The notes: generated from the letters alone by a model not told the origin. A stretch of 64,000 nt of DNA from Paraescarpia echinospica (GCA_020002185.1 CM034539.1:3400108-3464107); one strand, 5' to 3'; positions 42,960 through 56,351 are shown, counted from the stretch's first letter. Numbers and translations: made by a program.

Positions 42960-45700
42960 AAATGTAAGGAGTATCGTAAACAAAAGAAATGAACTAAACA
43001 TTATGGTAGAAGATATTGATCCTCACCTAATAGGTATAACCGAATCTTGGACCACCACCGATATATCAGATGCCGAATTGGGACTGGCAGGATATGTAAT
43101 GTTTAGGAAAGAGAATAGGAAGAAAGGGAGGTGGAGTTATTTTATATATTAAAGAATGTATCCAGGATCATGAAAAAAAATTAGAAAGAGAAGCAGATTG
43201 CGAAGAAGCTGTTTGGTGTAACATAGTTACAGGAAACTTAACGTTAACAGTTGGGTTAGTTTATCGACATCTAAACATAAGCATAGAAGAGAATAACAAA
43301 ATACAAAAAGCTCTAAGGGAAGAAAGCAAACGGGACTGTAATATTATGGGGGATTTTAACCACGGGCATATACAATGGAAATATCTACAGAGTATGGGGA
43401 GTGAGGACCACAAGTTTTTAGTTTTAGTTCAAGATACTTTCCTTTCTCAACATGTGCTAGAACCAACCAGGGGTGAGAATGTGTTAGACATAGTTTTGTC
43501 CTCACAGAATGAATTAGTTGACAATGTCAAGATATGTGAGCCACTGGGGAGTAGTGATCACAACCAGATACATTTTACCATCAAAGTAAACCAGAAAGGA
43601 ATAGTAAAAAGCAGAATAGGAGAAATTTCCACAAAGGAAGGTATCAGGACATGAGGAAATATTTAGCAAAGATAGACTGGAATAACACACTGAAAAATAA
43701 GACAGCAACAGAATGCTGGAATGTATTATAGAGTGAAATTAAGTGCATAGTTGATAAATTTGTACCCTTCAAAAACAAGGGAAACGGTCCAAAAAGAAAC
43801 ACTTATCGAAAGAAGCCATTAGAAAAATTAAGTATAAACGAATGATGTGGAAGTCATAAAGATGTACTGGAAATGATGAAGACTACAACAGTTATAAAGA
43901 AGCACTTAACCAAGCTACAGCTGAAATTCAAAATTCAAAGAGAAGCTATGAAAAACAATTAGCTTGTAATATAAAACATGACATGACGATTTTTATGCGT
44001 ATGTTCGAAGCTAAAAGAAAGTTCAATAATTGGTCGGTCCTCTAGAAGATAGTGCTGGAAATATAATATCAGAGGGATTCTTAATGGCAGAAGACCTGAA
44101 TGAGTATTTTAGTTCAGTGTTTACCAGAGAAGATATTAGTTCACTGCCAGTACCAGAGGCTATGTTCAAGGGGGAAGATTAAGATTATTTAAGACAATTA
44201 ATTGTAACCCCGGAAATGGTAGCTAACAAAATAAGGGCTATGAAGGATAATAAATCACCTGGAGTGAATGGAATTCCTCCCAAACTACTATTGGAAATTG
44301 TAGAACAAATTAGCGTACCGTTAGCAACAGTTTTCAATTTGTCATTAGAAGAGGGAGTGGTTCCTTTAGAATGGAAAGAGGCAAACATTATACCGTTATT
44401 TAAAAAAGGTTCGAGAAACAAGTCAGAGAACTATAGACCAGTGAGTTTAACATCAGTGATTTGCAAATTATTAGAGAGACTAATTAAAGATCACATGGTG
44501 GATTTACTTGTTAAACATAACTTGATAAACCCATCTCAACACGTGGGTTTTTTAAAGCGAGGTCATGCTTAACAAATACGTTACGTTTTTTGGAAGACAT
44601 CACTAAGTGGGTAGATTGATTAATCACAAGTAGATATCGTCTACTTAGATTTTCAAAAATCTTTCGACAAAGTACCACATCAAAGATTACTGCTTAAACT
44701 AAAGGCCCATGGCATAGGAAATGGTATAATAAACTGGATAGAAAAATGGCTGATTGACAGAATACAACGTGTAGTAGTTGATGGGGAGGCTTCAAACTGG
44801 AAATCGGTATTGAGTGGGGTACCACAGGGATCAGTACTAGGACCTATATTATTCTTAATATATATCAACGATTTGGATGATGAAATAACAAGCAAGGTGT
44901 TGAAATATGCGGATGATACAAAAGTGTAAAGAAGGATTAAAAGTGATGGAGATAGACAACATTTACAAGATGATCTTGACAAGTTGATCAAATGGTCTGA
45001 AAAGTTGCAAATGCTGTTCAATTTTGGGACATGTAAATGCCTCCACGCAGGACATTGGAACGAGGAGGTAAAATATACAATGCGGGGTACTGTACTAATT
45101 ACTACTGCAAAAGAAAAGGACTTAGGGTTAACCATTAGTGCTGATATGAAGGTTTCAGAGCAGTGCGGAATTGCAGCTTCAAAGGGAAATCAAATCCTTG
45201 GATTAATTAGGCGAAATATAGTGTATAAGGAAATAAAACTAATAATACCGCTATACAAAGCAATAGTGAGGCCTCATTTAGAATATTGTATACAAGCGTG
45301 GAGGCCGTATCGCAAGAAGGACGTAGATATGCTAGAAAGAGTACAGAGGAGAGCGACTAAAATGATACCAAAACCGATGGATCTTAGTTATGAAATTCGC
45401 CTAAAAGAATGTGGTTCAACAACACTAGAGACCAGTAAATTGAGAGGAGATCAGATAGAAGTGTTTAGAATAATGAATGGTTATGAAAATATTGATATAC
45501 TTATTTTTGTTCAGTTAAGAAAGATAGAAGGACTAGAGGACATGAAGTTACATTAGCAAAGGAGCAGTGTACATTAGATATAAGAAAGTTCTCATTTTCA
45601 CAAAGGACTGTAAATGAATGGAACAGATTATCTGCTGATTGTGTGGGTGCTATTACCGTGAATATGTTTAAAAATAAAATCGACACATAGCTCAGAAGGA
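42960..45700 (+). pseudogene. CR1 copy 3 ORF2 (endonuclease plus RT, broken)
   Basis: Blocks in order: LNVRSIVNKRNELNIMVEDI and ITESWTTT (43000-43060), MGDFNHGHIQW (43346), GSSDHNQIHFT (43550), NKSPGVNGIPPKLLLEIVEQ (44250), VSLTSVICKLLERLI, SGVPQGSVLGP (44810), YADDTKV with a stop just after (44905-44930), LGLTISADMKV and RPHLEYCIQAW (45270). More than ten stops or shifts. A Lys or Ala at positions that copy 1 also has helps define the family consensus. Confidence 0.88.
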
Positions 45701-45795
45701 CGGGATACACATAGATAAAAGGGCTTCCTTGTCCACCTGCCACCTAGAGTTAATTCTCTGGGTGGCAATCTTGTAAAATCTTGTTAAATGTCAAA

Positions 45796-47214
45796 CTGGC
45801 CACTACTAGAAGACTATTCCCTGTATCGACCCTGACAACAAGACAGGTGTAGAAGACATGTTTGCAGAGAGTGATGGAACCCATTTATGTCCCTAGATGA
45901 AACCAAACCTGATCTGGCTCACTTTCTCATCCACTTCATTTTAGAACAATTGAGCATTTTTAGGGAAAAAAACTGATCGGAGGAAATTCCGTTTGTGTAA
46001 TGTGTGGCCTATGTAGAGAACACAATGTAACATTGTTAATATGTCTTATGGAGCTATAATATGGTTTTGATCCAATTTATGTCCAAATTTACACACACAA
46101 AATTTTCTGACTTAAAAATCCAAAATCAGAAAGTCCAACAACCCATACTATAATAAATAACGTATATAGAGAACATCTCAAATAGGCGGCTGCTTGTAAC
46201 AAAACTGCCTACGAAAGTCGCAATTCATCGCCTTGGCCGCCCGTTTAGTTGTGAATAAATTTTTGGCAAACCGCGACATACTGGATCCATCCATTGATCT
46301 CACGTCACTGATGGATCCAGCACTTCGCGGTTTGCCCAATTCACAAAAACAACTGTGCGTGTGACCTCAGTCAAGTTTTCCCTTGCCAATTATGTTAATA
46401 AAATTCATATATATGCATTACGTTATTAGGGCCGCATGACATCTGCTAAATCAAACATTTCCGTATACATTTATGGTTTTAAAAATGTATCCATGTGTTA
46501 TGTCATAAAGAAAAACGTTTGAGGCCAGAATTTCAATAAAATATAAATATACGATGGAAACAGGTCACGCGACCTGTCTGGTCGAGTCATTCAAAGTGGT
46601 CAGACAGGTTAAGTTGTCCTTGTGTGCTTGCATGTTCCTTGCTTAGGGGATACTCTCATACGTTCACTGCATTCAACCAATTTTATGTTTTCGCAATAGA
46701 GTCAATTTGCATAATTACTTGTTTCACACCATAGGTGGCGCCTGAGTAGCGGTTTATTTTCCCTATGTACGTGGAGACGACCAAACCACCACCTGCCTAG
46801 ATGTAGGATCGTACATTTCTTGGGACTGGCAAATTTATACGAACATCCCTTATTCCTCCCCCAGTCTAAACTGTCCTGTTAGGTTTGCTACCCTGTTATA
46901 AAACATTTGTAAGCTCTAGGTCCGATAGTGAAGGACCTGCGTACGAGCTATACGGCTTCGAATGTTCCGGTTGAGATCAAGGTCGTCACCTGAAAATCCA
47001 CCTTTTGCCCCCTCTCTATAGTCCTGAGTACACATTCAATAATTTTTTATTCCATAGTACCATATCGGACGGGATCTTACGAATCCAGCACAACAGAAGT
47101 ACCCTCTTTGTTCTTGTGAGAGTGCTTCTGTTGTGTTGGATTTGGAAGATACACTATGATATGATGCAGTACAATACAGTACATTCGTCGTTTATTGTGT
47201 ATACACAAAACCAA
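45796..47214. other. Gene-free stretch with a dispersed repeat and an inverted repeat
   Basis: 45990-46240 matches 37360-37720. Otherwise nothing coding is visible. A 119-bp imperfect inverted repeat lies at 46251-46369. Confidence 0.5.
46251..46369. repeat. Small foldback element (MITE-like hairpin)
   Basis: Arms GGCAAACCGCGA...CTGGATCCATC on the left and GATGGATCCAG...CGCGGTTTGCC on the right pair with a 4-5 base internal mismatch. Outer parts (GTTGTGAAT, ATTCACAAAAACAAC) pair loosely. Confidence 0.8.
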
Positions 47215-47560
47215 AAAGGATGGGCAGAAGAAGGATGACCTACCTAAGGAAAGCGGTTCTGTTAGAATGCAACTTAACAGGAAGACTGACGAGAAGCCGG
47301 ATGAGATGGACAGGCCACATGGTAAGGATGGATGCAGGAAAAAATGCAGAGAGAGCAGAGGCGGAACAATACCAAAGACGAAGGAGAAGGGAAAGGCCAC
47401 AACTGAGATGGTAGGACGGTAGGAGGAGGGACATGAGATGAGCGGTTGAGGATGAAAGATGGAGAGAGAGAGACTGCTGACAGGAAGTTATGGGTAGAAA
47501 GAATTAACGGATGGATCGACAGTGCTATACCTGACCCTCACTCGTGTTAAGGGAACAGGT
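47215..47560 (+). pseudogene. LINE reverse transcriptase extreme C-terminal relic
   Basis: One frame reads GRRRMTYLRKAVLLECNLTG, then RSRMRWTGHMVRMDAGKNAE and RRRRRERPQLRW. This is the W-GH--RM / RGRP--RW signature of RTE-type and related LINE C termini, shared in kind with 5050-5160 and 9040-9150. Too short to place in a family. Confidence 0.55.
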
Positions 47561-48929
47561 AAGAAGAACAGAAGTGCCCGTTAGAATGCCATTCAGCTAC
47601 ATTCAATGTAAAACTTTTTTGTCGCCAGAATATTTCCAATTTTAGAAGTTGTGACATCTTTCTATCTACATAAACAGAAGGTAAATTTTCCTAATAGTTG
47701 GTGTCATGTTTTAATAATAAAATGAACATATTGAAGGTACAGGTGTACACTGCGCGCCAAATTACGTTTAATGGTTAACATGGAAAGATTTGTCTGCTGC
47801 GCCCAGGAAATGTACACATTGTAAACAAACATTCGTCATGATTGTAAACAACCGCTATTGGAACTAAATAGCAAACACATAAATTGTTTTGTTCAACTCT
47901 AATAACTAGAAACTAGGACGAGTACAACTGATTCAGTGAACTCCCGGCTAATAATTACCACACACTGATTATTCCTGGTAACGGAGCAGACAACCTCGCT
48001 TTAAACTTCACTCTGTGTATCCAATCAGTACTACTTGGCTCCTCTTAAATAGGCTACGTTTAATAACAGTCTTATGCGCTTTGGCAGCCTTTACAGATGA
48101 GGAGTGGCACAATACTGGGCCAGAAAGGAGACCTGGACACCAAAAATAAAAGTGCAAAAATCAAAAAATTCTTTAAAATAAACAAAAATCCTTAGATGGT
48201 AGCCAAGTTACATTTACACCTAAAATTAAAGAAAAATATCAGATATCTGTACGCATTGTTATGTGGCGCAATGCCAAATGAAGTTTGTAATGTAAGTTAC
48301 GTGTGTTTTAACTAAAATATGAGAATGTGAAACCCTAATAATCAGAATTTGCGTACCGATGTATGCAAATACCTCATCAGAATCCATCCAGAAGACTTAA
48401 AATGTTAAGAATGATCAAAGCACACTGGACCTGAAATGGTGGACATTGTAACTTACGTTATCCACCACATTGTCCACAACCACAATTTGTTTCAGGATGT
48501 GTTTTTTGTGTCTCTTCTTTCTTCATGGGCCTAAAATACAGCACAAATGTTATCAACAGGAACTGTCCAAAAATAAGCTGATTATGGAGGAAAATATATC
48601 GTAAGTTAAAGGACACCAATTTGGCCCAGTATTGTGCGACTCTTCAGGTGATGTCCAAAGTTTGCACTTTGGAATGACAGCAATACAATTGTGCAGGTTG
48701 ACATTGACTGACAGCCACTGACACTCTTAAGTTGGTCACATGTCCGGTGAAATATAGCCGTCTCTATCATGATAATAATTGAAAAGCACATTTCCCAAAG
48801 GCGCTCAATCACATCTATATATCAATACGTTTGGCACAAGAGTTCTGATAATGGTCACTTAGCTTAGTATATCACCGACAGTTTCTGACCTAAGTGATCT
48901 AGATAACGATGGTAAAAACACTTTAACAA
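47561..48929. other. No recognised feature
   Basis: AT-rich; short open frames have no recognisable motif or splice context. Confidence 0.5.
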
Positions 48930-49246
48930 GATTTAACAAGATTGCCACCCAGAGAATTAACTCTAGGTGGCAGGTGGACAAGGAAGCCCTTTGGCTTATC
49001 GAGAGTCCGACCCTTAAATCTATGTGTATCCCGCCCGTCTGAGGTATGTGTCGATTTTATTTTTAAACATATTCACGCTACTAGCACCCACACAATCAGC
49101 AGGTAATCTGTTCCATTCATTTACAGTCCTTTGTGAAAATGAAAACTTTCTTATATCCAATCTACTCTGCTCCTTTGCCAATGGAAGTTCATGTCCTCTA
49201 GTCCTTCTATCTTTCTTAACTGAGAAAAAAATATTTCTATCAATAT
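48930..49246 (-). mobile_element. CR1 LINE, copy 4 (3'-end fragment)
   Basis: On the minus strand: NIDRNIFFSVKKDRRTRGHE, KFSFSQRTVNEWNRLPADCV, then KNKIDTYLRRAGYT and stop (49020), the 3' UTR with the conserved stem-loop, and two tail units. It is 5'-truncated at 49246, and its reading frame is intact over the part present, so this is a fairly recent insertion. Confidence 0.92.
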
Positions 49247-49784
49247 TACGTGAAGCCACCAACACAAAGATGGAGCACAGAGCAACGACGATTTTACCGA
49301 AGGCCATCTAGACACTAGTTGCTTCGTCAACACTCGTGTGCATGAATGGAAGCGCTACTGGTGTGTCATGTTCTCATATGCGTATCATAAAAGTGTCACT
49401 TGCTGACTAAGGAGTGGCGCCGTGATATATTGAATCCCCGTCTATTGAATAGCAAACCAACAACGGTACAAACATCCTTTTTCGACGTGGTAGAATTAGA
49501 ACAATGTCAATAGCGTCAAGCAAAGGCCTTCGTAAATACTTGTTGTTTACTCGGACTTTTTTATATACATCGGTGCCATTAGTTGGCACTGAATAGTGCT
49601 TGGCTGCTTGAAAACATCATTAACTGACACGGCGGCTTTTGTATAAAGGTCTTTGGTACCATGCATACAAATATATCAAATATCCTTTATATTGAGATCG
49701 CCAACATGTAATATCGTTGAAAACTGACATTACATGCAGTAATAAAGGCAAATGTTTTTGAGATGACGGCGGAATGAAACTATA

Positions 49785-50562
49785 TTTCTTATTTACTTCT
49801 TACTAAGGTTGGTGCAGCAACCGAAAAGTCTCGAGTTCCAGAGTTCGTCTTAATAATGGGAATAAAACGTAGATTAGAGTTTGGCGGCCGAATACATTTA
49901 GGTTGTTTCTTTGCTGAAGTAAGCATAGAATGTAGGTATGCATGTTGTTTGGATGACAGAGCTACATAATTAATTGAACAGATCTTTAAAATGATGCGAT
50001 ATCGCACAGGTAGTCAATGTTGTGATTATGGAAGTGAACTGGGCGACAAAAACGAGTATATTGAATAACTACACTTGCCAAAAAAATTGGACACGTTGAA
50101 GTTTTGTAATGTCCTTGCTAGCGAAATTAGAAAGGAGGGATTGCAATAGTCAAGTCTGCTGCTAACACGGGCTGTTGCAATAGGTTTACCAAAAACGACA
50201 TATACCGGCAAATACGGCGAAGATCACGGAAATGATAAAAAGCAGCGATACGTTTGAGATGCATGTTGTCAAACATTGAAGTTATTATCACAGTTTACTC
50301 TTAGTTTGCTAGTGTGATATACTATCTAAAAATAAGCGTTAAGAAAACCATCAAGTTGATCACGCCGCATTGGTGTACCAATGATGAGAAATTTAGTCAT
50401 TTTTGCATTTAATTTTAATTTACCGTCAGTCAGCCTGCGGAAGATTGGGATGTTATTATCAAAGGTATCAAATACGACAGATAGATCAAATAAGTTTAGG
50501 GCAATAACTTTACCAATATAAATGTTTAAGTTAATATAATTATGCACATCTAAAAGAGTCAT
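49785..50562 (-). pseudogene. LINE reverse transcriptase relic with internal deletion
   Basis: Minus-strand frames in order: VIALNLFDLSVVFDTFDNNI (RT block A, F-D-T-D), directly followed by DGKLKLNAKMTKFLIIGTPM (block after the catalytic YADD, which is therefore deleted), VSSRLDYCNPSFL with SLARTLQNFNV, and ICSINYVALSSKQHAYLHSM then KTNSGTRDFSVAAPTLVRSK. A fourth distinct LINE family, of L2- or CR1-like layout. Confidence 0.75.
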
Positions 50563-50759
50563 TTATGTTAAATGAAATGTTTTATGTGCTGATTGTAACA
50601 ACTTAGTTAATACAACTGCGCTATTGTGAGGCATTAGACGGCGTACTAAACCCTTTTTGGACGATGGTTATACATATTAAGACAATACATAAAAGGTGCG
50701 TATTAAAACACAATTATGTTGTTATACTATATTACTAAGGTCAGCAAAGATTAGACAAG

Positions 50760-52340
50760 AGCAAAATATGATAGATCAATAGCATTTTCTTCATATATAA
50801 TATAATTACTCAAGTTAAGATCAAAATTAATTTTCTTCTAAAATTAACGTCTACCAATAGATGATTACAGTTATTACTAATTTGCATCAATGATACCATA
50901 GTGTATAACAAAAAAAATCTCTTCATGTAGATATTGTATAATCGTACTTATAAACTTAACTTATAATAAAAGTAACAACATTAAAATGCAGTTTAATAAA
51001 TCAAGGCACAAATAATAAGCGTTGCAGGATAATTATGCAAGGCAAGAAACTGTATGAAAGGTACGTATTAAATTGCATAAAAATAGATTTTACATCATGC
51101 AATCACCACAGAAACATACAAACTAATGCATTATTTTAAGTGTAGTGGGTTAATGTCGAGTGAGTTCCTAAAATAATATATCAATTTAACTACACATATT
51201 ATACTTACTAACGTCAGCAATGATTTGTTTATTTATTCATATATTTAATATATTCATCTGTCAATCCTGTGATATTTGAAACGTTAATACATTTTATTGC
51301 CATAATAAGCAATACGACACAATTCGACCTCTCAATGATAATGTTTCATAGTTGCTATAACTATGGTGAAGTGGTCATTGCTATACATCAAATACACTTA
51401 CATCTGTCGGCCGAAGGTGGACAACTGATGAACGATTCTTATGGTGAAGTGGTCGTTGCAATATATCAAATACACTCACATCTGTTGGCCGAAGGTGGAC
51501 AACTGATTAATAACTAAAGTGTGTTATCAGACACCTCTCCCAACTCGGAGACGGATAAACAATAGGAAAATGAAAAGTTAATATTGTATCGGGCCGCTCC
51601 TATGCCCGACAGACGGTGGCGCCATGTTATGGAGCAAAGACTACAAAACGTCAAAAATATGATAGATCAATATAATTTTCTTCATATATAAATCAAGCAA
51701 AGTAATTACTGAAGTTACGCTAAGTTAATTTTCTTCTAAAAGTAACGATTATCATTAGAAGATTACCGTTATTACTAATTAGCATTAGCAAAAAACATAT
51801 CGTCAGATAATTTATAATCGTACTTATAAATTTAACTTATATAAAAGTAACAACATTAAAACACGGCTACGGCTTAATGACTCAAGGTACAAATAATAAG
51901 TATTACAGGATAGTTATGCATGGCAAGACACTATATAAAAGGAACGTATTAAATTGCATAAAATATATATTTATACCATGCAATCAACATATAAATATGC
52001 AACATAATACATTGTTAGAATTGTAGTGTGTCAATGTCGAGTGATTTCCAAAAATAATATATAAATTTAGCGCATCTACATATAATCACCAACTTCAGCA
52101 ATGATTAGAAACTTTAAGTGTTTATATTTAGTAATATTTTAAATATATTCATCTGTTGGTAAATCCTATGATATTTCAAACGATAATACAGTTTATTGCC
52201 ATGATAAACAATACGATAATGTTCGACCTCTCAATGAAATCGTGTCACAGTTGCTATAATTATGGTGAAGTGGTCGTAGCAATACATCTGTCGGCCGATT
52301 AACAATTAACATGTTATCAGAGTCGCCATATTACGGAGTC
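50760..52340. repeat. Tandem duplication, two diverged units of about 850 bp
   Basis: 50765-51600 and 51655-52340 share ATGATAGATCAATA, TTTCTTCTAAAA(A/T)TAACG, ATTACAGG/ATAATTATGCA-type and GTCGAGTGA-TTCC blocks in order. Inside the first unit a shorter tandem pair (51357-51430 and 51437-51510) carries GGTGAAGTGGTC and GGCCGAAGGTGGACAACTGA. Non-coding. Confidence 0.75.
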
Positions 52341-54185
52341 GGATAATCAAGGTTATATCGAGAAGGCTTAAGTTCTGACGCTACCTAGCGATCATGCATG
52401 TGAACATCAGATGATTGCAAACTCACAAAATAAACGTGAAATTGCTCCACCTTGAAACATCGAACTGCATCCGCCCTCGAAGCACCCATAAAAAACTCCA
52501 ACAGCACATGTCTTGAATCGAGCTGACATTTTTTTTTCAACTCAGCGTACACATATCGTCACCCCGCAGCCTACGGGCTGGGCAGTGGCAACTCAGCACT
52601 AATTTGATCAGCCTTAGGTGTTGGTGTTGCATTGGATTAGAGAGGGTTCGAACGAGTCCCCACTTACAGAACACAACAATATATGATAGTTCAGCGCACA
52701 AAATGCTCAGCATTTCTATGCCTTTATATAGATGTCAGGCTTGATTGGCAACAACAAATAAATGCATTCAAGAACAAATTAACCAGTGTTTTATAGGCAA
52801 ATAATAAGGTTAATCTCTACCTCTCAGTATCTGCACTTAAAACAATTGATAACACTTTAGTTTACTCCTATTTGACAGACGATATCATCTTGTGGGGATC
52901 TACTTATGCAAAACACGTATCCTGAAATTATTCATTATGCCAAAAAACGTTCGTTCCATTCTTAAAGGGAATAAAAACATCCATTGCTTGAATTCATGTT
53001 ATATTACATCCTGCTATCTATTTCCACGTCCACCAAGCAAAAAAATCAAAAAAATTCAATGAATTAGAAATTCCACATTTTATGCTGTACACCCGGACAT
53101 TTTCGAATATACATATTTTTGGCGCGCTTTTCGGGATGCCGAGATGTGACGTCACTTATGACTAAAACTCGCATTAGGCCGACCCTTTCCGTGCATTCAG
53201 AGCATGTTTACAAGTATAGCTTTTGGGTCGAAACGAGCGTCAGAATGAGTTATTGAGCAATTTTCCGACGTAATACAAACACTAGTCATCATAGTGGAAC
53301 AAGCCGTTATCTTACGGTTCCACATGAATCCAATTTTATTAAACAAGGTATGCGAATGGGCCTACAAGTCGACTAGGTTTCGCCGAGCTTGGGCTCGTTT
53401 TCAGAATAATTATATCGAATGCAACCAACGGGAGATAATCTACACCAATAAACATACATAGTGTAGCAGGTACAATAGTTACACACTATAGTTGTCATAG
53501 AGCTGCCACACTGTGACAGGTGTACAGTAAAAGGGTATATTTGACACATTAGCCATCAAGGGATTGAGGTGTCAACCTAGGCAAAGTCCTGGCACTGGCT
53601 GGTAAACCACATGTTTGTACGTAGACTCTGCTATTAAAACATCATTATACCTTTTTACAGGTATGTTATATTATTTACCTTTATGTTATTGTAAACTAAA
53701 AGTGCATAGTCTATTTATATGTTATTTTGAAATACATGTTGCGTTTAATTATTACTTGTTATGTTAGTGTTATATAGCCATTGACAATAACTAATTGTCA
53801 CCTATCAGACATGTCAATAACACTAAGTCTACAAGTGTTTTACTTAATATGTTCTGTGTTTGATACAAGGCATTGATACAGTTGTAGCAGTAGTTTCTTG
53901 TATATATTGTATTGTACATGTACTAGGCAGAGTCCTGGCACTGAATGGTAAAGCCACATGTTTGTACGTAGACTTTGCTATTAAAACATCATCATACCTT
54001 TTTACAGTTGTAGTGATTCTCTCTCGAACAACCGAACTGAGCGAACCGCGAGAATAGCAAACATATATTGTATCCAGCTACATAAAGTAACGTGTGTAAT
54101 CTCATAATATCACTAGAATATCGATATATGAAGGAGTTGTACAATTTACCATAACAACTTAAATCAGTTACAGAGTTTCCGCTGG

Positions 54186-54272
54186 TCCCGCTAGCTCAGT
54201 GGGTAGGCGCGTTCCTTACTTGTCATTTATTTTACAATCGGGCAACGCCGGTTCAATCCTGACAGCATGCAA
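54186..54272 (+). ncRNA. tRNA-derived sequence, left arm
   Basis: TAGCTCAGTGGGTAGGCGC fits a Pol III A box and GGTTCAATCC a B box, about 45 bases apart, in a tRNA-like frame with GGTCCCGC at the 5' side. The anticodon region is expanded and unpaired, so it is not a working tRNA gene. A SINE-like head. Confidence 0.6.
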
Positions 54273-54721
54273 ACTACTGATTTTCTTTACACTTTTTTGT
54301 TTATGTTTTCACGAAGTAATATAAATCAAATCATTTAGTATAATATGATGCACTGTTTATAAAAAAAAATTATTTTTGTGGTAATTATTTATTCGCCACA
54401 AAAATGAAAATATGGTAATTATATAACGATGTTTCTAAATTTTATTTATCCAAACAAATATAATGTAATGGATATATAATTTATTAATTGTAAATATATT
54501 GTACAGCATTATATTGTAATTATATATGTGAAAACAGATTGTGATCTGTCTGGATAAATACAATTTAGAAACATCGTTATATATAATGACCATATTTTTG
54601 TGGCGAATAAATAATTACAAAAAAAAAATAGATATTTACAAACAGTGCATCATAGTATACTAAACGATTTGGTTGATATTACTTCGTGAAAACATAAACA
54701 AAAAAAGTATAAAGAAAATCA

Positions 54722-54826
54722 ATAGTTTGCATGCTGTCAGGATTGAACCGGCGTCGCCCGATTATAAAACAAATGCCAAGGAACCGACGCGTTTACCAAC
54801 TGAGCTATCAGGGCCGGCAGAAATTT
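54722..54826 (-). ncRNA. tRNA-derived sequence, right arm
   Basis: The minus strand reads GCCCTGATAGCTCAGTTGG (A box) and GCCGGTTCAATCCTGAC (B box). Better preserved than the left-arm copy; points towards the centre of the inverted repeat, as the left one does. Confidence 0.6.
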
Positions 54827-55290
54827 GCTGACTGATTTCAATTGTTATGATAAATTGTACAACTCCTCCTTCATACATCGATATTCTAGTGATATTATGA
54901 GATTTTACACGTTACTTTTTGTAGTTGAATACGATATATGTTTGCTATGTATGTATATTGGTGTACGTTATCTCCCGTTGGTTGCATTCGATATAATTAT
55001 TCTGAAAACGAGCCCAAGCTCGGCGAAACCTAGTCGACTTGTAGGCTCGATCGCATTCATTGTTTTGAATAAAATTGAATTCATGTGGAACCTTAAGATA
55101 ACTGCCTGTTCCTCTATGATGAATAGTGTTTGTACTACATCGGATTATTGCTTAACAACTCATTCTGTTTCGACCCCAACATGATCCATGTAAACATGCT
55201 CTGAATGCATAGAAAGGGTCGGCCTGCTGCGAGTGTGAGTCATGTGTGACGTTAAGATACCACGTGATCGCCTAGCTCATTAATTTTTGA

Positions 55291-55794
55291 TTTTCCGCGG
55301 GAATCGCTACACAGACGGGTTTAAAATCGAATTTATACTACAAATGTATTTTTCTGTATTTATTTAATGTTCTCGAATGTTACATGCAATATTAAACTTT
55401 TTGTACACATGGAAAACGGATTTTAGCTAATGCCTTGTTTTTATTTCCTTTAAGACTAACTATTCAGAACATTCTCACTCTCTCTTTACATGCCTAAAAT
55501 TTCTAAAATTGCATGATATTTATTAAACTGGAGTTGGAAAATGTACGTACAATTGTGCACCCGGGTTCTACCACATTCTCTCTCTGATATTTTAACATTT
55601 ACCTATGACATGCGCATTCATAAAACATGACACACTTCTCACATACATCATTTCATCCGTTCAACTTTAAGATCTTTAAATATTATGTTATGTCAATTGA
55701 ATTAATCTCGAAATGGCTGATATAGACCTATATCTATCAATTGTTATTAATTAAAGTAGACATATATGATGACTTGCTTCACTTAAGTGTCATG

Positions 55795-55831
<37 letters not shown>

Positions 55832-56351
55832 ACCACTGCCATAATCAACATATTACACGTGAAATCATTACATTATTATGTAATACTTACTTTATTTATT
55901 TTGGGATGATGGCGACCAGTTAATTTACCTTTATTATAATGTAACTCAACTGGTCATAGCTTTTATTTGCTCCGCGCCAATCTGGAAATGTATATCATAT
56001 AACTGATCTGTATTACTGTACAAAACTGTTTTCAAAATTCATTGTTTGATCAGCCCACCAATGGAAGTAGATTTGCTGTTTTCGGTCAATTACAATACTT
56101 CGCGTTGTAAGCAGTTTTCTTCACCCTAGGTGAAAAGTTCGTGGTCAGTCGGACCTTCAACTTTCAAAAGTTGATTGTCCCACGCAAAAATTAATGGTCC
56201 AAATATTAACGTAACTACACGGTCAATATACATTTACAGCTGTAACACATGGCAATTATTAATACACTAGTTCAGGCCAAGTCTGTACTACATATTAAGT
56301 TACGATATTAAGATTAAGGGATCAGCGAATATAAAATGACAACATAGGTAA
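55291..56351. other. No recognised feature except an (AT)n tract
   Basis: An (AT)n run lies at 55798-55828. Otherwise AT-rich and without exon-like frames. Confidence 0.5.

Larger units (their letters stand above)
41650..45795 (+). mobile_element. CR1 LINE, copy 3 (full length, decayed)
   Basis: The only plus-strand long copy. It starts with the same leader (TTATTAAATAAATTCT before the ORF1 ATG) and ends with the 3' stem-loop (45739-45766) and tail. It spans all of ORF1 and ORF2 but is interrupted by many stops and frameshifts, and is clearly older than copies 1 and 2. Its slippery heptamer has one substitution (TTTATAC, about 42831). Confidence 0.92.
53100..55290. repeat. Large inverted repeat (foldback) with tRNA-like sequence in both arms
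   Basis: The left arm (about 53100-54480) and right arm (about 54545-55290) are reverse complements at roughly 85 percent, round a centre of about 60 bases. Matches include GTCGACTAGGTTTCGCCGAG with its reverse complement near 55030, the CTCATAATATCACTAGAATA block, the tRNA-like heads, and ACGAAGTAATAT. The left arm alone has an extra 600 bases (53466-54050) made of a tandem pair (AGTCCTGGCACTG...TTTTTACAG at 53587-53660 and 53931-54006). No transposase frame. Confidence 0.85.

Noticed and set aside
49407..49589. Exon-like frame ending in DIVLILPRRKRMFVPLLVC
   Set aside because: No acceptor or donor fits and there is no second copy or family match.
54186..54826. Two functional tRNA genes
   Set aside because: A and B boxes fit, but the anticodon stem and acceptor pairing do not; they are tRNA-derived.
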